This document shows positions 21,465 to 23,628 of a DNA stretch of 23,628 bases, piece after piece (the stretch's first letter is position 1; each line of letters starts with the position of its first letter). A program made the translations under genes and the position numbers. The notes beneath the pieces were generated by a model. It was given only the letters and a program-made list of their open reading frames with translations. It had not been told where the DNA came from and did not search any database. Source of the stretch: Eubacteriaceae bacterium UBA1433 (GTDB lineage Bacteria; Bacillota; Clostridia; Eubacteriales; UBA1433); the NCBI GenBank assembly GCA_002329295.1, contig DCTT01000021.1, positions 88,961 through 112,588 of the forward strand, in the 5' to 3' direction.

Positions 21465-21788
21465 TTAGCTGCTCAAACGGTTTTTGCAACATGAGCGACT
21501 TTTACATCGCAAACAGTGCTCGGAAAGAATCGCATGCAACGCTGTCAGGCTGCTGCTGTGGCAGCGCTCCACCTTGGCGTTGCAGCGTTTTGCCTGACCG
21601 AGAGCACGCTTCGTCATTTTATGTGAAACGGTGTTGGTAAACACAATCATCAAATCGGCATTGCCGATTTTTTGCGCCATTGTGGATTGCGGCTGTGTAA
21701 AAACCTTGGCACGGCAGCCGTACTCTGCGCAGGTGTCTTTATAAAGGCGATGCATGCGGTCGTTGCCGCCGATAATCACTACACTCAT
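21465..21788 (-). CDS. DUF2325 domain protein with cysteine-rich tail
   Basis: A 107-aa protein with the complete DUF2325 pattern: SVVIIGGNDRMH at the start, KVFTQ, IGNADLMIVFTNTVSHKM and VERCHSSSLTAL. The domain has a Rossmann-like beginning, and its biochemical role is unknown. After the domain a short tail carries C92, C95, C100 and C101 (CLRCKSRSCC), which could bind a metal. ATG at 21788 with AAAGGAG at good spacing. A TTGACA/TATGCT promoter with a perfect palindrome at its start site lies directly upstream, suggesting tight control by a repressor. Relatives often sit near metal-homeostasis genes; none is visible here apart from its own tail. Confidence 0.88.
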   Translation of the reverse strand: MSVVIIGGNDRMHRLYKDTCAEYGCRAKVFTQPQSTMAQKIGNADLMIVFTNTVSHKMTKRALGQAKRCNAKVERCHSSSLTALHAILSEHCLRCKSRSCCKNRLSS

Positions 21789-21807
21789 CAGATTCTCCTT
21801 TCTTTAT

Positions 21808-21825
21808 GGTTAGAGTTCTCTAACC
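21808..21825. promoter_or_regulatory. Candidate operator of the DUF2325 gene (18-bp palindrome)
   Basis: GGTTAGAG (21808-21815) and CTCTAACC (21818-21825) are perfect 8-base arms around TT. The site covers the predicted transcription start, between the -10 box and the ribosome-binding site. The TTAG/CTAA ends recall metal-sensing DtxR-family boxes, but the core differs from the textbook sequence, so the regulator is unknown. Confidence 0.65.
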
Positions 21826-21834
21826 GATGTATTC

Positions 21835-21863
21835 AGCATACCATTTCGCCTTTTTTTTGTCAA
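21835..21863 (-). promoter_or_regulatory. Promoter of the DUF2325 gene
   Basis: On the minus strand a perfect TTGACA (21858-21863) and TATGCT (21835-21840) are separated by 17 bp. The spacer includes a run of seven A residues. Confidence 0.75.
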
Positions 21864-22060
21864 GGGTTTCTTTTTTTTCTTTCGAGAAACCGCCTTATCC
21901 ATATCTGTTTCAAGGCGAAAACGGATTCTTTTTCTACGGCAATCTGTAAAAACTCCGCATGAAGGGCGATGCGCTTATCCACAATATCCACTGTTTACTC
22001 GATGCAAGTCTTCTGTATATGGTTTCGTTACTTTGCCATTTTTTTATCAGGGCTGTAATA
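21864..22060. other. Intergenic stretch with two DnaA-box-like sites, no gene seen
   Basis: No coding frame with a ribosome-binding site or family motif was found between the divergent DUF2325 and hydratase promoters. TTATCCATA at 21895-21903 and the perfect DnaA box TTATCCACA at 21975-21983 lie on the plus strand. Confidence 0.4.
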
Positions 22061-22089
22061 TTGATTTCGACCAACAGGCGTTTTATAAT
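22061..22089 (+). promoter_or_regulatory. Promoter of the hydratase gene
   Basis: TTGATT (22061-22066) and TATAAT (22084-22089) are 17 bp apart, with about 40 bases to the start codon. Confidence 0.7.
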
Positions 22090-22130
22090 AAAAATAACTG
22101 TGAAAAACGAAAATGAGGAAGTGAAAAACC

Positions 22131-22913
22131 ATGTCTAAAGATTCTTTTCATCAACAAATGGCGGATAAGCTTTGGCAATCGGCCAAAGAGACTGTCTCCG
22201 TTGAGGCATTCAGCGATGCTTATCCGGAAATGACCTTGGAAGACAGCCGCAAGATTCAGCAGATCAATATAGACCGCCGAATAGCAGAAGGGCACAAAAT
22301 CATCGGCAAAAAAGTAGGCGCCACCAACAAAGTGATGCAGGAGATGCTGAATTTGCACGAACCTGTCATGGGATATTTGCTCAGCGATATCATCAAAACG
22401 CAGCGGGATTTTATCGTGTGTGAATCGCAGATCAATCCCTTTATTGAGTGCGAAGTGGGTTTTGTTATGGCCGAGGCGTTGAGAGGCCCCAACGTGCAGC
22501 CCTATGACGTGCTGCGATGCGTGACCGGCGCAGTGCCCACCATTGAGGTGCCCGACATGCGTCTTCACGGCAATGTAAAAATGCTCGACGCCTTGGCGGA
22601 CAATGTCTACAACGGCTATCTGGTAGTCGGCGATACGATGGCGGACGTGCGCGGCTTGAATTTTGGCAATATTCCGCTGACGCTGTACAAAAACGGCGAG
22701 GCGATTTGCTTTTCCGGCAGTTCCGCAGCCATGGGCAACCCCATTTATGTCGTGGCCTGGCTTGCCAACAAATTATATGAATACGGCGAATACATTGAAA
22801 AAGGCGACATTATCATTACCGGATCGCTCAACCCTGCCTTCTACATTGAGCCGGGCGATGTCTTCCTTGCCGACTTCGGCCCCCTCGGTCGTGTGCAGGC
22901 GTCCTTTGTGTAG
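22131..22913 (+). CDS. 2-keto-4-pentenoate hydratase / 4-oxalocrotonate decarboxylase family (MhpD-like)
   Basis: FAH-superfamily enzyme of 260 aa. MhpD-type members add water to 2-hydroxy-penta-2,4-dienoate; close relatives decarboxylate 4-oxalocrotonate. The metal-binding acidic residues are present: E106 and E108 in FIECEVGFV and E139 in PTIEVPD. The lysines of GKKVGATN (59-66), LLSDII, and the closing FLADFGPLGRVQASF also fit the family. Length matches MhpD. It starts at ATG 22131 with AGGAAG upstream and has its own promoter and terminator, so it is a single-gene unit. No ring-cleavage dioxygenase, aldolase or dehydrogenase of a meta-cleavage pathway is nearby, so the physiological substrate is unclear. 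Hydratase versus decarboxylase cannot be decided from sequence. Confidence 0.88.
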   Translation: MSKDSFHQQMADKLWQSAKETVSVEAFSDAYPEMTLEDSRKIQQINIDRRIAEGHKIIGKKVGATNKVMQEMLNLHEPVMGYLLSDIIKTQRDFIVCESQINPFIECEVGFVMAEALRGPNVQPYDVLRCVTGAVPTIEVPDMRLHGNVKMLDALADNVYNGYLVVGDTMADVRGLNFGNIPLTLYKNGEAICFSGSSAAMGNPIYVVAWLANKLYEYGEYIEKGDIIITGSLNPAFYIEPGDVFLADFGPLGRVQASFV

Positions 22914-22930
22914 CAGCAGGCAAACGAAAA

Positions 22931-22962
22931 GCCGATAAAATATCGGCTTTTCTCTTTTTTAA
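22931..22962 (+). terminator. Intrinsic terminator of the hydratase gene
   Basis: AAAAGCCGATA and TATCGGCTTTT form a near-perfect stem with a minimal loop, followed by CTCTTTTTT. It starts about 17 bp after the stop codon. Confidence 0.85.
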
Positions 22963-23078
22963 AGGCGCTGCTTTGATTTCAGCTGCCGATATATTTGCAG
23001 TCACATAAAACGGTACTAAAGCTTCTTCGGCTGATGAACCACTGTATATAAAAGTTGTTATGACACAAATTCAGAAAT

Positions 23079-23106
23079 AAAAAAAGAGCCGTATAAACGG
23101 CTCTCT
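23079..23106 (-). terminator. Intrinsic terminator of the right-edge gene
   Basis: AGAGCCGT and ACGGCTCT pair around TTAT. On the minus strand the stem is followed by TTTTTTATTTC. It lies 25 bp after the stop codon of the minus-strand gene. Confidence 0.85.
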
Positions 23107-23130
23107 TTGTTTTGAAATTTTATGGAATGA

Positions 23131-23628
23131 CTACCTTTTAATAAACATAGCATTGCCTTTAAAATAATTGGTATCACTATCAAACGATGCCTTAAGATAA
23201 CTTTTGTCAGGATTGCACCAAACGTATGAATATTGTGAATTAATGCGAGAAACCTCCACGCCCTCTTCACCCAACAACCCCTTGATGTCATCATAGGTAA
23301 AGTTCTTCCCCCTGGCCGCTTCGTTGATTTGATCTTCGTGTTCCCTGGTATACGTTTTCTTAAACAACGGAGAAAGATCTGTTCTGAAAAGGTCTATATC
23401 TTTCATAAACACTTCGCCGGACGCTTTTCGATACCATACCTCCAGATAAATGCCGGTTTTTTCATTAAAATAAACCGCCACTTCGTTTCCGCCCCCTTGC
23501 GGCTCCATTGTCGGCTTCGCCGGAACTGCTTTTTCTACGTCGCTATAGTTTGTGCCTACTGTAACCAGATCATACCACTCGTGAACATTTCCTCTTGTCA
23601 GTGATGTTTTTTGGCTCGCGGCAGGTTT
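23131..23628 (-). CDS. 3' part of a protein with two BLIP/SmpA-like repeats (runs off right edge)
   Basis: The frame is open from the stop at 23131 to the window end, so the ATG at 23508 is probably internal and the gene starts outside. The visible 165 residues begin KPAASQKTSLTRGN and show two similar units. The first is about YDLVTVGTNYSDVEKAV to YLEVWYR and KDIDLF; the second is about INEAARGKNFTYDDIKGLLGE to YVWCNPDKSYLKASF. Each follows the order helix, 'G-x-x-(Y/F)-x-D-(V/I)', then strands with an aromatic W. This is the layout of the beta-lactamase-inhibitor (BLIP)/SmpA-like fold of secreted lipoproteins. The assignment is by pattern and weak. An N-terminal signal or lipobox would be outside the window. 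A strong terminator follows it. Confidence 0.6.
   Translation of the reverse strand, partial: KPAASQKTSLTRGNVHEWYDLVTVGTNYSDVEKAVPAKPTMEPQGGGNEVAVYFNEKTGIYLEVWYRKASGEVFMKDIDLFRTDLSPLFKKTYTREHEDQINEAARGKNFTYDDIKGLLGEEGVEVSRINSQYSYVWCNPDKSYLKASFDSDTNYFKGNAMFIKR

Noticed and set aside
21895..21983. DnaA boxes as part of a replication origin
   Set aside because: Only two sites, no AT-rich unwinding element with 13-mers, and no dnaA, dnaN or rep gene nearby.
1..23628. CRISPR arrays, tRNA or rRNA genes, insertion sequences, toxin-antitoxin or phage-defence genes
   Set aside because: None was recognised on either strand: no regularly spaced repeats, no transposase motifs, and no tRNA-like CCA or anticodon arms beyond the T-box leader.

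Overview
The window looks like chromosome from an anaerobic member of the Bacillota (Firmicutes), of moderate GC content. The indicators are a T-box leader on alaS, an IreB-family gene directly behind alaS, strong AAAGGAG ribosome-binding sites, TTGACA/TATAAT promoters, an oxygen-sensitive [4Fe-4S]-type dihydroxy-acid dehydratase, and a superoxide reductase. Clostridia or Negativicutes would both fit; the sequence alone does not settle the family. I see no rRNA, tRNA, CRISPR array, transposase, phage gene or integration site.

Left part (1-5500, all minus strand): a compact housekeeping operon reads prmA > rsmE > mtaB > xseA > xseB > ispA, with overlapping or nearly touching ends (L11 methylation, 16S rRNA U1498 methylation, tRNA ms2t6A formation, exonuclease VII, farnesyl/geranylgeranyl-PP synthesis). 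It is followed by the first 28 codons of tlyA, which run off the left edge and have their own promoter. Middle part (5600-9000, minus): alaS under an alanine T-box, then ireB. Next (9000-12200, minus): ilvD, desulfoferrodoxin and a peroxiredoxin, that is, an oxidant-vulnerable Fe-S enzyme beside two oxygen-defence enzymes. Then (12450-15650, minus) come an MFS transporter, an unrecognised four-helix membrane protein and a TVP38/TMEM64 (VTT) membrane protein.

At about 15.8 kb the strand switches to an accessory-looking metabolic block: an OFA-type MFS carrier (+), a GntR/FCD regulator (-), and, divergent from the regulator, a CoA-transferase plus a YkvI-type membrane transporter (+). This suggests uptake and CoA activation of a small organic acid under GntR control. 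Further right are two small minus-strand genes (a GRAM/PH-like protein and a DUF2325 protein), a solitary 2-keto-4-pentenoate hydratase-like enzyme (+), and the 3' part of a two-repeat protein that runs off the right edge (-).

Several start sites were moved from the longest open frame to the one supported by a ribosome-binding site (prmA, mtaB, alaS, ireB, ilvD, VTT protein, GntR). The most notable non-coding signals are perfect inverted repeats at or near the predicted transcription start of tlyA, ireB and the DUF2325 gene and in the GntR/CoA-transferase divergent region, the T-box with a readable GCA specifier, and a 45-bp perfect palindrome between the convergent OFA and GntR genes. I did not find convincing evidence for a wholly new multi-gene system. 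The best candidates for follow-up are the organic-acid cluster and the DUF2325 operator.
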